Origin: Mesorhizobium waimense
GTDB lineage: Bacteria > Pseudomonadota > Alphaproteobacteria > Rhizobiales > Rhizobiaceae
DNA: 64,000 bases
NCBI RefSeq assembly: GCF_003601975.1
Contig: NZ_QZWZ01000009.1
Span: 62,001 to 126,000 of the forward strand
Reading direction: 5' to 3'
Below the pieces are notes generated by a model. That model had not been told where the DNA came from, did no database searches, and saw only the letters and a program-made list of their open reading frames with translations. Shown here piece by piece: positions 34,986 through 43,313 of the stretch. The position numbers and the translations under genes are program-made. The first letter of the stretch is position 1, and every line of letters starts with the position of its first letter.

Positions 34986-35387
34986 ATGACCGGACCGATC
35001 AAGAGACTGCCGATGCTGCCGGCGGAACGCGCCTTGAAAGTGATCTCCGGTCGCTGGAAGGCGGTCATCCTCTATCATCTCTTCGATGGGCCGAGGCGGC
35101 TGTCGGCGCTGAAGTCGCTGGTGCCCGCGATCACCCAGAAGGTGCTGATCCAGCAGCTTCGCGAAATGGAGGAGCACGGCCTCGTCCGCCGCGAAATCTT
35201 CGCCGAAATCCCCACGCGCGTCGAATATTCCGCCACGCCGCTTGGCCTCAGCCTCGAGCCCATCCTGCTGGCGCTCTGCGAATGGGGACAGCACCATGCC
35301 GACGAGCTGAACGAGCAGGACCGCCTGGCCGACTGCATCATCAGTCCGAGGCTGCCGCGACAAGCGCCAGCAGCCTCCGGAAATTGA
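34986..35387 (+). CDS. HxlR family transcriptional regulator
   Basis: The 133-residue winged-helix protein has ALKVISGRWKAVILYHLFDGPRRLSALKSLVPAITQKVLIQQLREMEEHGLV, the HxlR signature, then IPTRVEYSATPLGLSLEPILLALCEWGQHH. HxlR/YodB/HypR-type proteins sense electrophiles or quinones, often by cysteine, and repress a neighbouring reductase. Two cysteines are visible here (LALCEWG and DCIIS). The usual N-terminal Cys of YodB is replaced by Pro/Ala-rich sequence (MLPAERAL), so sensing may be different. GGAAGG precedes ATG 34986. It is divergent from the quinone oxidoreductase. Confidence 0.88.
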   Translation: MTGPIKRLPMLPAERALKVISGRWKAVILYHLFDGPRRLSALKSLVPAITQKVLIQQLREMEEHGLVRREIFAEIPTRVEYSATPLGLSLEPILLALCEWGQHHADELNEQDRLADCIISPRLPRQAPAASGN

Positions 35388-35412
35388 AAGGGCGGCGCAA
35401 GCGCCGCCCCAT
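35387..35412. terminator. Hairpin between convergent genes
   Basis: GGGCGGCGC (35390-35398), loop AA, GCGCCGCCC (35401-35409) form a perfect 9-bp stem directly past the HxlR stop and 33 bases past the end of the convergent reductase gene. The T-tract is short (TTT on the minus strand), so it is a weak terminator or a transcript-stability hairpin. Confidence 0.55.
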
Positions 35413-35442
35413 ATCCTTGGGAGGATATAGTTCGAAAGACGA

Positions 35443-36048
35443 TCAGGCCGCCTTGGCTTCCTGGTCGATCGCATCGGCGTTGCGCGCTGCCTTCAGGACC
35501 TTGGCCCACCACGCAACGTCGTTGACGAGCGCGGCGCCAGCCTGGTTCAGGTGCTCCAGCTCCTCGAGCTTCTTCTCGCCTTGACGGACGGCGAGGAAAT
35601 CGCCCCAGGCGATATGGACCGCCGACTTGACCGGCGCCATCTGCAATTCGACGGCATGCAGGCGCAGCTGCTCGACGGCGCGCGCGCCACCGACGCTGCC
35701 ATAGCCGACGAAGCCGGCCGGCTTCTTGTTCCATTCATTGGCGGCGTAGTCGATGGCGTTCTTCAGCACGGCCGTCGGGCCGTGATTGTATTCGGCGGCG
35801 GTAAAGATGAAGCCGTCGAACTCGGCGACCTTCTTCTGCCAGCGCTGCGCAACTTCGTTCTGCGACGGCGCCCAGGCGGAGGACGCGACCTCGTCGAAGA
35901 ACGGCAGCGGGAAATCACGCAGATCGACGACTTCGACGTCGATGTCGGCATGCGACTTGGCGATCTTGGCGATCCACTGGGTGGGTACATCGGCGAAACG
36001 CGCGGCGCGGGTCGAACCGACGACAATAGCGATCTTGGGCTTGGACAT
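35443..36048 (-). CDS. NADPH-dependent FMN reductase family protein
   Basis: The 201-residue flavodoxin-like protein has IAIVVGSTRAARFADVP at the phosphate-binding loop, then FTAAEYNHGPTAVLKNAIDY, the conserved P-x-Y-N-x-x-x-P-like active region, and VGYGSVGGARAVEQLR. Family members reduce FMN, quinones, chromate or azo dyes with NAD(P)H. ATG at 36046-36048 gives the family N-terminus MSKPKIAIVVGS. The second HxlR gene begins 55 bases away in the opposite direction with a palindrome between them, so repression by that HxlR protein is likely. Confidence 0.9.
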   Translation of the reverse strand: MSKPKIAIVVGSTRAARFADVPTQWIAKIAKSHADIDVEVVDLRDFPLPFFDEVASSAWAPSQNEVAQRWQKKVAEFDGFIFTAAEYNHGPTAVLKNAIDYAANEWNKKPAGFVGYGSVGGARAVEQLRLHAVELQMAPVKSAVHIAWGDFLAVRQGEKKLEELEHLNQAGAALVNDVAWWAKVLKAARNADAIDQEAKAA

Positions 36049-36077
36049 GTTGGGAGGCTCTCCATGCAGGAAATAGT

Positions 36078-36094
36078 GGTATCGTTTAGATACC
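36078..36094. promoter_or_regulatory. HxlR-type operator palindrome
   Basis: GGTATCGTTTAGATACC is a perfect 6-bp inverted repeat with a 5-base spacer, centred between the divergent FMN reductase and HxlR genes. Its size and position fit binding of a dimeric HxlR repressor over both promoters. Confidence 0.65.
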
Positions 36095-36102
36095 TGAGAT
36101 AT

Positions 36103-36510
36103 ATGAGTGACTGTCTGCGCGAAGCGCAAGGAGGCACTTTTTTGTTACCAAGGCACCCACACCGCACCGAGGATTGCCGCGCCATCTCGGAGATCCTGCA
36201 GCGTGTCGGCGACAAATGGACCGTGCTCGTCGTCGGCAAGCTCGGCGACGGACCGCTGCGCTTCAATGAATTGCGCAGCGCCGTGGGCGGCATTTCGCAG
36301 AAGATGCTGACCACCACCTTGCGCGGGCTGGAGCGCGACGGCTTCGTCACCCGCACCGTGTTTCCGACCATCCCGCCACGCGTCGATTACGAGCTGACCG
36401 ACCTCGGCCGCGAGCTGCTGGTGCCGGTCGCGGCACTCGGTGAATGGGCACGCAAGAACACCGAGCGCGTGAGGGCGGCACGCGAAAAGTTCGACGGGAT
36501 GCACGCCTGA
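36103..36510 (+). CDS. HxlR family transcriptional regulator
   Basis: The 135-residue protein carries the HxlR core DCRAISEILQRVGDKWTVLVVGKLGDGPLRFNELRSAVGGISQKMLTTTLRGLERDGFV and IPPRVDYELTDLGRELL. It has a cysteine in HRTEDCRAIS, close to the N-terminal sensing Cys of YodB-type proteins, and another in SDCLREAQ. It is divergent from an FMN reductase and separated by an operator-like palindrome. The start is uncertain: ATG 36103 lies after the palindrome but has a poor ribosome site, while ATG 36064 has GGAGG 6 bases upstream and would place the palindrome inside the gene. I prefer 36103. Confidence 0.85.
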   Translation: MSDCLREAQGGTFLLPRHPHRTEDCRAISEILQRVGDKWTVLVVGKLGDGPLRFNELRSAVGGISQKMLTTTLRGLERDGFVTRTVFPTIPPRVDYELTDLGRELLVPVAALGEWARKNTERVRAAREKFDGMHA

Positions 36511-37014
36511 AACCCTTGCGTTGCAAGGTCTTTCCCATCGCTCTCAATGGGCGCTGCCCGCTGCCGCAGCCGCGTCAAGCGCGGCGGAGGTTCCCTGATC
36601 CGGCCGAGCTCCCGGATCGTCTTCGGATCAAGCAATTTCCGCAGATCGGCAGAGGCATGGCCGTCTAATCATGGCGGCGACGCGGCGGTTCTGCGGCTGC
36701 ATCAGAGGCGTTGCGGATGCAGGTCCGACACTTGGCCGACTACCGACTGTGGCGTGGATTTCCGATACCAAATTCGCGCCCGAAATGCCTCCCTGGACCT
36801 CGCCAACCGAGATTGCACCAGGCGCTGTCAGACCAGGGTCGCAAGGCCACTCATCACAGCACCGTTCAGCATGTGTTGACGCATTGTCTTCCGGCCGCGT
36901 CGCCCTGCTCTCGCCGCATTCGCGGGCAGCGCGCCAAGGACCTGCGCCGAGGTCGCCATCGGTAGTGCCCGGCAGGAGCTTGCCATCGTCGGGAATCTGC
37001 GAAAATCGCGCCAG
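36511..37014. other. Non-coding stretch between HxlR and thioesterase genes
   Basis: No recognisable gene, RNA or repeat is visible. Several frames of 60-140 codons exist on both strands but none has a family motif or a good ribosome site. It may be decayed sequence. Confidence 0.5.
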
Positions 37015-37410
37015 TCAGCCTTCCGCCGGAACCGCCTTCGGCTTGCCCTCGCCGTCCAGCGCCACCATGACGAAATCGGCATGAGTGACCTTCTCCATCA
37101 GGTCGCTGAGATAGCGTTGCGCCCAGGCCTCGACCTTGAGCGTCATCGAGGTGCGGCCGACACGTTCGACATGGGTATAGATGCAAAGCGTGTCGCCGAT
37201 CTTCATCGGCTTGGCGAACGACATCTCCTTCACCGCCGCCGTCACCACGCGCCCCTTGGCCCGCTCGGCGGCGCGGATGCCGCAGGCTAGGTCCATCTGC
37301 GCCATCACCCAGCCGCCAAAAATGTCGCCCGCCGCATTGACGTCCGAAGGCATGGCCAGCGTCCTCAGCGTCAGATCACCGATCGGCCGTCCTTCAGCGT
37401 AATGCACCAT
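37015..37410 (-). CDS. yciA: Acyl-CoA thioesterase (YciA type hotdog fold)
   Basis: The 131-residue protein has the hotdog-fold thioesterase pattern LRTLAMPSDVNAAGDIFGGWVMAQMDLACGIRA, with the Asn and Asp of the active site (N-x-x-G-D-x-x-G), then VVTAAVKEMSFAKPMKIGDTLCIYTHVERVGRTSM. YciA-type enzymes hydrolyse a wide range of acyl-CoA thioesters. Length is standard. The start MVHYAEGRPIGDLTLRT fits. It is a single gene with no close partner; the next upstream gene is divergent and 212 bases away. The symbol rests on family similarity and not on a proven substrate range. Confidence 0.88.
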   Translation of the reverse strand: MVHYAEGRPIGDLTLRTLAMPSDVNAAGDIFGGWVMAQMDLACGIRAAERAKGRVVTAAVKEMSFAKPMKIGDTLCIYTHVERVGRTSMTLKVEAWAQRYLSDLMEKVTHADFVMVALDGEGKPKAVPAEG

Positions 37411-37622
37411 GCGGAAATCCCCTCGTAGTCGCTAGGTCCAATCACGTATCGGCATGCCGTCGAGGCGTCAACGCGCTCGAAATGTCGGAAATGCCAGTCA
37501 TTGCGAAAAGCACGTCCCAGTAGCAGTCGCTTTTTTCACAAGGAATGCCGGAAGGCACGGCGACTTTGGAACGCCGCGACGTCTAGGCTGTGGCCTGAAA
37601 TTCCGGAGCCGCCCAACCCATC

Positions 37623-39239
37623 ATGCAGATCTGTGATTTCATCATCGTCGGCTCCGGCTCGGCCGGCTCGGTCCTGGCGGAGAAACTGTCGGCTTCGGGC
37701 CGCTTCTCGGTGCTGGTGCTCGAAGCTGGAGGCACTGATCGGCGCTTCTACGTGCAGATGCCGCTTGGCTACGGCAAGACCTTCTTCGATTCCGCGGTCA
37801 ACTGGAACTACAAGGCCGAGCCGGACCCCGGCCTCGCCGGCAATGCCGACCATTGGCCGCGCGGAAAGCTTTTGGGCGGTTCCAGCTCGATCAACGCGAT
37901 GGTCTATATCAGGGGCGCGCGCGAGGATTTCGACGCCTGGGCAGCCGCCGGCAACCCCGGCTGGGGCTACGACGATCTCCTGCCGGCCTTCAAGGCGCTG
38001 GAAGACAATGAGGCCGGCGCCGACAAATGGCGCGGCGTCGGCGGTCCGCTGCACATCACCGACTGCACGAACGCGGTCCACCCTCTGACCCGGCGCTATC
38101 TCGCCGCTGGCCAGCAGGCCGGCCTGCCGCTCAATCCGGATTTCAACGGCGCCTCCCAGGAAGGCGTCGGCATCTACCAGATCACCACCCGGAACGGACG
38201 CCGCATGTCGGCGGCGCGCGCCTTCCTGCGCCCGGCGATTAAGCGCGCCAATGTGAGCGTCGAGACGAATGCGCTAGCCACAAGAATCCTGTTCGAGGGC
38301 AAGCGCGCCGTCGGCGTCGAATATCTGCAGAATGGCGCAACGAAGACCGCTCGCGCCGGCCGCGAAGTGATCCTGTCCGGCGGCTCGATCAACTCGCCGC
38401 AACTGCTACAGCTCTCCGGCATCGGCCCTTCGGCGCTGCTCAAGGGGCTGGGCATTCCGGTCGCTCACGCCAACGAGAATGTCGGCGCGAACCTGCAGGA
38501 CCATGTCGGCATCAACTACACCTTCAAGGGCAGGCTGCCGACGCTCAACCAGGTCTTGCGCCCGTGGTGGGGCAAGCTCATGGTCGGTATGCAATACATT
38601 CTGACCCGTTCGGGGCCGCTGTCCCTGTCGATGAACAATGCCGGCGGTTTCTTCCGCACCGACCCGACCGCTGCTCGCCCCAACATGCAGCTCTATTTCC
38701 AGGCTTTCTCGACCGTCATTCCGAAGAGCGGCGAGCGCCCGATCCTGACGCCCGACCCGTGGCCGGGTTTTTCCATCGGCCTCTCCAACTGCCGCCCGTC
38801 GAGCCGCGGCGAGATCATGATCCGCTCGAAGAATCCGCGCGACTATCCGCGGATCACGGCCAACGCCTATTCGACCAACGCCGATGTCGACGAAATGCTG
38901 GCGGCGGTGAAGTTCGTGCGCAAGATCGCCTCGATGCCGGCCATGGCCGAGATCATCGAGGAAGAAGTGCTGCCCGGCCCCTCGATCACGTCGGACGCCG
39001 ATCTGATTCAGGATTTCAGGAAGCGCTCGGGCACTGTCTATCACCCGGTGTCGACCTGCCGCATGGGACCGGACCCGGCGCGCGCCGTGGTCGACTCGCG
39101 CCTCAAGGTGCATGGGATCGAAGGCTTGCGCGTCATCGACGCCTCGATCTTTCCCGACAACATCACCGGCAACACCAACGCCGCTTCGATCCTGACCGGA
39201 TGGAAGGGCGCCGAACTGGTTCTGGAGGATCAGAAATGA
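37623..39239 (+). CDS. GMC family FAD-dependent oxidoreductase
   Basis: The 538-residue protein has the GMC layout: IIVGSGSAGSVLAEKLS (FAD site), the GMC signature 1 region HWPRGKLLGGSSSINAMVYIRG, signature 2 GSINSPQLLQLSGIG, and the C-terminal catalytic His and Asn in STCRMG and DNITGNTNAASILTGWKGAELVL. Such enzymes oxidise alcohols, including polyols and sugars. The stop overlaps the next gene by ATGA. With an enolase-superfamily dehydratase-like protein and a hydroxyisobutyrate-dehydrogenase-like protein following, it begins a three-gene operon that probably oxidises a sugar or polyol into central metabolism. Confidence 0.9.
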   Translation: MQICDFIIVGSGSAGSVLAEKLSASGRFSVLVLEAGGTDRRFYVQMPLGYGKTFFDSAVNWNYKAEPDPGLAGNADHWPRGKLLGGSSSINAMVYIRGAREDFDAWAAAGNPGWGYDDLLPAFKALEDNEAGADKWRGVGGPLHITDCTNAVHPLTRRYLAAGQQAGLPLNPDFNGASQEGVGIYQITTRNGRRMSAARAFLRPAIKRANVSVETNALATRILFEGKRAVGVEYLQNGATKTARAGREVILSGGSINSPQLLQLSGIGPSALLKGLGIPVAHANENVGANLQDHVGINYTFKGRLPTLNQVLRPWWGKLMVGMQYILTRSGPLSLSMNNAGGFFRTDPTAARPNMQLYFQAFSTVIPKSGERPILTPDPWPGFSIGLSNCRPSSRGEIMIRSKNPRDYPRITANAYSTNADVDEMLAAVKFVRKIASMPAMAEIIEEEVLPGPSITSDADLIQDFRKRSGTVYHPVSTCRMGPDPARAVVDSRLKVHGIEGLRVIDASIFPDNITGNTNAASILTGWKGAELVLEDQK

Positions 39240-40447
39240 AAATCACCAACGTCAAGACCTGGGTTGTCGGCAACCCGCCGCCCGGCATCGGCGGCAAATA
39301 TTTCATCTTCGTCAAGCTCACCACCGACGGCGGCGTGGTCGGCTATGGCGAGGCCTACAACGCCACCTTCTCGGGCCACGTCACGGCAAAAATGATCGAG
39401 GACATGGCCGAGCGCTATCTTGTCGGCCGCGATCCGCACGACATCGAGAGTTTCTTCCGCCGCGCCTATTCGTCCGGCTTCACCCAGCGCCCCGACGTGT
39501 CCGGCATGGGCTGTTTCTCGGCGCTCGAAATGGCCTGCTGGGACATCATCGGCAAGGAGGCCAACAAGCCGGTCTACAAGCTGCTTGGCGGCCAGGTGCA
39601 CGAGACCTTGCGTTCCTACACCTATCTCTATCCGCACACCGGCAGTGTGCATTCCGAGGACGCGCACGGCAAGAACGTCTACAACGACCCCGACCTGGCC
39701 GCCGCCTGCGCGCTCGAATATGTCGAACAGGGTTTCAATGCGGTCAAGCTCGACCCGGCGGGCCCCTACACCGCCTTTGACGGCCACCAGCCGCGCCTCG
39801 TCGACATCGACCTCTCCGCCCGCATGATCAAGGCGATCCGCGAGGCGGTCGGCACGCGCGCCGACATCCTGTTCGGGACGCACGGCCAGTTCACCGCCTC
39901 GGGCGCGCTGCGGCTCGCCCGCGCCATCGAACCCTACGATCCGCTGTGGTTTGAGGAACCGGTGCCGCCCGACATGCCGGAAGTGATGGCGCAGGTCGCC
40001 CGTGGCACCTCGATCCCGATCGCCACCGGCGAGCGGCTGACGACCAAGTTCGAATTCGCCCGCGTCATCGAAAACCGCGCCGCCACCATCCTGCAGCCCG
40101 ACCTCGGCCGCTCGGGCGGCATTCTCGAAACCAAGAAGATCGCCGCCATGGCCGAGGCCTACCACATCCAGGTCGCGCCGCACTGCTATTGCGGGCCGAT
40201 CGTCGGCGCCGCCAACATCCAGCTTGCCGTGACCCTGCCCAACTTCCTCATCCTGGAATCGCTGAAACAATGGGACGGTTTTCACGCCACGCTGCTGAAG
40301 AAGAAGATCGAATGGCAGGATGGCAATGTCATCCCATCCAAGGAGCCCGGCCTCGGTGTCGAACTAAACGAGGCGGTCTGCGACGCCCATCCCTATGACG
40401 GCAAGGACCTGCATCTGCAGATGATGCAGACGCCGTTGATGCCGTGA
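39236..40447 (+). CDS. Mandelate racemase / muconate lactonizing enzyme family protein
   Basis: The 403-residue enolase-superfamily protein has MKITNVKTWVVGNPPP, the capping domain, GFNAVKLDPAG with the base Lys, WFEEPVPPD and ATGERL (metal-ligand Glu residues) and QVAPHCYCGPI with a catalytic His. The first metal-ligand segment reads ILFGTHGQFT where most members have an Asp (L-x-D-A-N). The His of the mannonate/gluconate-dehydratase type is kept and the Asp position appears to be Gly. Acid-sugar dehydratase activity is the likeliest role. TGGAGGA precedes the ATG, which overlaps the GMC stop. Its own stop overlaps the next start by GTGA. Confidence 0.88.
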   Translation: MKITNVKTWVVGNPPPGIGGKYFIFVKLTTDGGVVGYGEAYNATFSGHVTAKMIEDMAERYLVGRDPHDIESFFRRAYSSGFTQRPDVSGMGCFSALEMACWDIIGKEANKPVYKLLGGQVHETLRSYTYLYPHTGSVHSEDAHGKNVYNDPDLAAACALEYVEQGFNAVKLDPAGPYTAFDGHQPRLVDIDLSARMIKAIREAVGTRADILFGTHGQFTASGALRLARAIEPYDPLWFEEPVPPDMPEVMAQVARGTSIPIATGERLTTKFEFARVIENRAATILQPDLGRSGGILETKKIAAMAEAYHIQVAPHCYCGPIVGAANIQLAVTLPNFLILESLKQWDGFHATLLKKKIEWQDGNVIPSKEPGLGVELNEAVCDAHPYDGKDLHLQMMQTPLMP

Positions 40448-41361
40448 GCGAAAGCTACGCCTTCGTCGGCCTTGGCCATCTCGGCGGCAACCTTGCCGCC
40501 AGCCTTTTGCGCAACGGCTTCGCCGTCACCGTCTTCGACCGCGACCCGGCCGCAGTCGAGCGCCTGGTGGCGCTCGGCGCTACTACCGCCAGGAGCCCGG
40601 CCGAGGCTGCCGCGCGCGCTGGCAATGCCGTCACTTGCCTGCCCTCGCCGAAGGTCAGCGAAACGGTGCTCTCCGGTCCCGGGGGACTGCTCGAAGGTCT
40701 GCCCAGAGGCGGCACCTGGATCGAAATGTCGACCAATGGCCGCGACGAGATCGTGCGTCTGGCCGAGTTCGCTTCGGCAAAGGGCGTCGAGACACTGGAA
40801 TGCCCGGTCACCGGCGGCGTGCATCTGGCGGCGGTCGGCAAGATCACCGCGCTGGTCGGCGGCGATCCAGCACTCTACTCGCGTCATCGCCCGGCCATCG
40901 AGGCGATGTGCGCGAAGTCGTTTCTGATGGGGCCGATCGGCTCGGCGGCAGTGATCAAGGTCATCACCAACATGCTGGCCTTCATCCATCTTGTCGCTGC
41001 CGGCGAGGCGCTGATGCTGGCCAAGCAAGGTGGGCTCGACCTCGCCCAGTCCTATCACGCCATCGTTGCTTCCTCCGGCAACAGCTTCGTCCACGAGACC
41101 GAAAGCCAGCTCGTCCTCAACGGCTCCTACGACATCGGCTTCACCATGGATCTGGCGCTGAAGGACCTCGGCTTCGCGCTTACCATGGCCGAACAATCCG
41201 GCGTGCCGCTCGACCTCGCCACGCGCGTCAACGCGATTTTCGAACAGGGCAAAGCGGCCTATGGCGGCGGCGCCTGGTCGACCCAGATCGTCAAGCTGCT
41301 CGAGGATGCGGTCGGCACCGACTTGCGTGCGCCCGGTTTTCCGGCAAAGCTGGAAATCTAA
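40444..41361 (+). CDS. 3-hydroxyisobutyrate dehydrogenase family protein
   Basis: The 305-residue beta-hydroxyacid dehydrogenase has the N-terminal NAD(P) motif VGLGHLGGNLAASLLRNG, the substrate-binding CPVTGGVHLAAVGKITALVGG, the catalytic Lys in VIKVITNMLAF and the cofactor-side FTMDLALKDLGFAL. Members act on 3-hydroxyisobutyrate, tartronate semialdehyde, gluconate or similar acids. It starts with GTG overlapping the upstream stop and closes the GMC / dehydratase operon. In that context it probably reduces or oxidises a short hydroxy-acid made from the dehydrated sugar acid. The exact substrate is not predictable. Confidence 0.9.
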   Translation: MSESYAFVGLGHLGGNLAASLLRNGFAVTVFDRDPAAVERLVALGATTARSPAEAAARAGNAVTCLPSPKVSETVLSGPGGLLEGLPRGGTWIEMSTNGRDEIVRLAEFASAKGVETLECPVTGGVHLAAVGKITALVGGDPALYSRHRPAIEAMCAKSFLMGPIGSAAVIKVITNMLAFIHLVAAGEALMLAKQGGLDLAQSYHAIVASSGNSFVHETESQLVLNGSYDIGFTMDLALKDLGFALTMAEQSGVPLDLATRVNAIFEQGKAAYGGGAWSTQIVKLLEDAVGTDLRAPGFPAKLEI

Positions 41362-41453
41362 GGCGGCTAAATTTTACAAACGATTTCAGAACATTGAGCG
41401 GATAATCGGATTCATGCCCACAGCTGCCTGAATCAATTCCTTAACGGCCTGAC

Positions 41454-42392
41454 TCAATACCTGAGCGTCAGCGCGCCGGGCAGGATCTCGAAGGTGGCGG
41501 GTATGCGCCCTGGCGACTCGCCGTCAATGTCGACCAGCGCGCCGTTCTTTTCCACATCGCCCAGCGGTTCGACAACCACTTTCTTGCCGCGCAGGATGGT
41601 GATTGCCGGATGGTTGCGATGCCGTCCGCCATAGAGCAGCCTGATATCCCGGATCAGCTGAAGCTTGCCCGCCGCGCGCAGGATGACGATGTCGAACTGC
41701 GCATCGTCCAGTTCGGCATCCGGCGCGATCATCATCCCGCCGCCGAAGAACTTGCCGTTGGCCACCGCCACCAGCGCCATGCGCGCCTCGACCGGAGTGC
41801 CATCGTCGACGGTGATCCTGACGTCCTGGAACCGATAGCGGACGAACTCCACCACGGTGCGCCAGAAGAACAGCGCCTTGGCCGAGACCTTGCCCTTGCG
41901 CTTGTCGGCGTTGACCGCACGGTCGGTGGCGCCCGACATGCCGAGGCTGGCGATGTTGATGAAATGGCGGCTGGCCAGCGCGCCATGATCGTCGATGTAG
42001 CAGATGCGCCCGGCATCGACCTTGCGCGGCTTGGCTTCGGCAATCTGCTTGAGCGTCGCATCGACCCCGCGCGGCAGGCCGAGGCCGCGCGCGAAGTCGA
42101 TGCCGGTGCCGCAGGGCAGCAGGCCAAGTTCGGTCGTACGGCCGCTTTCGTCGAAAGCCTGCAGCAGGCCATCGGCGACTTCGCTCGCGGTGCCGTCGCC
42201 GCCCGCCGCGATCACTAGATCGAAGCCGCTAGCGGCGAGGTCGAGCGCCAGCCTTTCGGCGTCGCCCTCGGCCTGGGTTTCGCGCAGCTCGAAATCGCCA
42301 AAATGTTTTTTCAGCGATGCCGCGACCTCCGGCCAGTGCCGCTTCAGCCTGCCGCCGCCGGCGATCGGATTGAGAACCACCCCGACTTTCAA
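41454..42392 (-). CDS. YegS/DgkB family lipid kinase
   Basis: The 312-residue protein has the diacylglycerol-kinase catalytic fold: VVLNPIAGGG at the start, the nucleotide-binding AAGGDGTASEVADGL, LPCGTGIDFARGLGLP, and the C-terminal domain with FFGGGMMIAPDAELDDAQFDIVIL and VDIDGE. It should phosphorylate diacylglycerol or a related lipid at the inner membrane. Family members without transmembrane segments, like this one, are soluble or peripheral. It is convergent with the sugar-acid operon and upstream of a long non-coding stretch. It is standard in length, and the start MKVGVVLNPIAGGG is unambiguous. Confidence 0.92.
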   Translation of the reverse strand: MKVGVVLNPIAGGGRLKRHWPEVAASLKKHFGDFELRETQAEGDAERLALDLAASGFDLVIAAGGDGTASEVADGLLQAFDESGRTTELGLLPCGTGIDFARGLGLPRGVDATLKQIAEAKPRKVDAGRICYIDDHGALASRHFINIASLGMSGATDRAVNADKRKGKVSAKALFFWRTVVEFVRYRFQDVRITVDDGTPVEARMALVAVANGKFFGGGMMIAPDAELDDAQFDIVILRAAGKLQLIRDIRLLYGGRHRNHPAITILRGKKVVVEPLGDVEKNGALVDIDGESPGRIPATFEILPGALTLRY

Positions 42393-43313
42393 GCAACCTC
42401 CCGCAAGGCCATTGCAGACGCTTCAACACTTGCGTCTCAATTATTTTGCCGGCATTGAAGCCCGCGCGGCCTTGCGGAGCAAGTGTGGAATATCGCGCAG
42501 TGCCCGATCACGGCAGAACAAGGCCGGATCACCTCATTTGGCCGATCACGGCGCTCCGCCGAAAAATGTTTCGCCGCCGAGCTTGGTCCCCGATAATCCC
42601 GCTATCCACAGGCTCAGGCAGGTTCCCCCGGACACTTACCCGGCGTACATTGAACCCATCTCAGGCGGCTACCGATCGCCAGGCCGAAAGGCAAAGCGAA
42701 AAGGCGGATTTCCTGAGGCCCGTACGGCCCTGAGCGATAGCAGGCTTGCCTGCTAGAGCGACGGAAGCCGAGACCTACGGGGCCGCGGAAAGCGTGCGAA
42801 CGCCGACGGCGGACCGATGCTGCCATGAAGGACGGCAAAGACCTTCGATGGCACGCTGGGCGAAGCTCGCAAGGGTGGAGATCGGCGTGGTCCGGAACGG
42901 ACACTGCCCTCGGGTGGTGACTGGCAGGACCGTCAAAATCAAGGCCGGCTTGGCGCGACGACTTTGCGGAAGTTGCTGCCCTGACCGTGTCCTGATCTGA
43001 CAGGGAGGCGCTGGGAGAAATCCCAGCGCCGACTGTTTTTGGGGCTATCCCACGCATTGTTCAGCCAATCGCCGCCGGCCAACCCGGCTGCGCGCAGCAC
43101 CGAGCTAACCGTCGCCGTGTGCGAACTGCACTCGGCTCTGTCGGCGCTGATCTAGGCGGGCGCCAGGCTGGGCACGGTTACGATTGATGTTTCTCGATCA
43201 CAGCCGGCATCTCGGAAACATTCCGTCACGCACATTTCACATTCGCGGCCAAATCCCGCCTTGTTCCGCAGCGATTGGTGCTGGTGGGGGAGGCAACTTA
43301 AAGGGACAAGACC
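42393..43313. other. Long sparsely coding stretch with an orphan terminator
   Basis: About 920 bases hold no recognisable gene. A strong plus-strand terminator at 43007-43040 implies a transcript from the left. The only open frame ending near it stops at 43000 and could start at ATG 42848 (50 codons, MARWAKLARVEIGVV...) or further up; it has a Cys-rich end and no known motif. Alternatively the transcript is a non-coding RNA, since GGACAC..GTGTCC and other pairs give a foldable region from about 42890 to 43000. I could not match it to 6S, RNase P, SRP or tmRNA. Confidence 0.5.
43007..43040 (+). terminator. Orphan rho-independent terminator
   Basis: GGCGCTGGGA (43007-43016), tetraloop GAAA, TCCCAGCGCC (43021-43030), then GACTGTTTTT. 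It is a perfect 10-bp stem with a T-tract on the plus strand, but no recognised gene lies upstream on that strand. Confidence 0.8.

Noticed and set aside
42700..43040. A classical structural RNA (6S, RNase P, SRP or tmRNA)
   Set aside because: The known conserved cores of these RNAs were looked for and not found, so the transcript is left unassigned.
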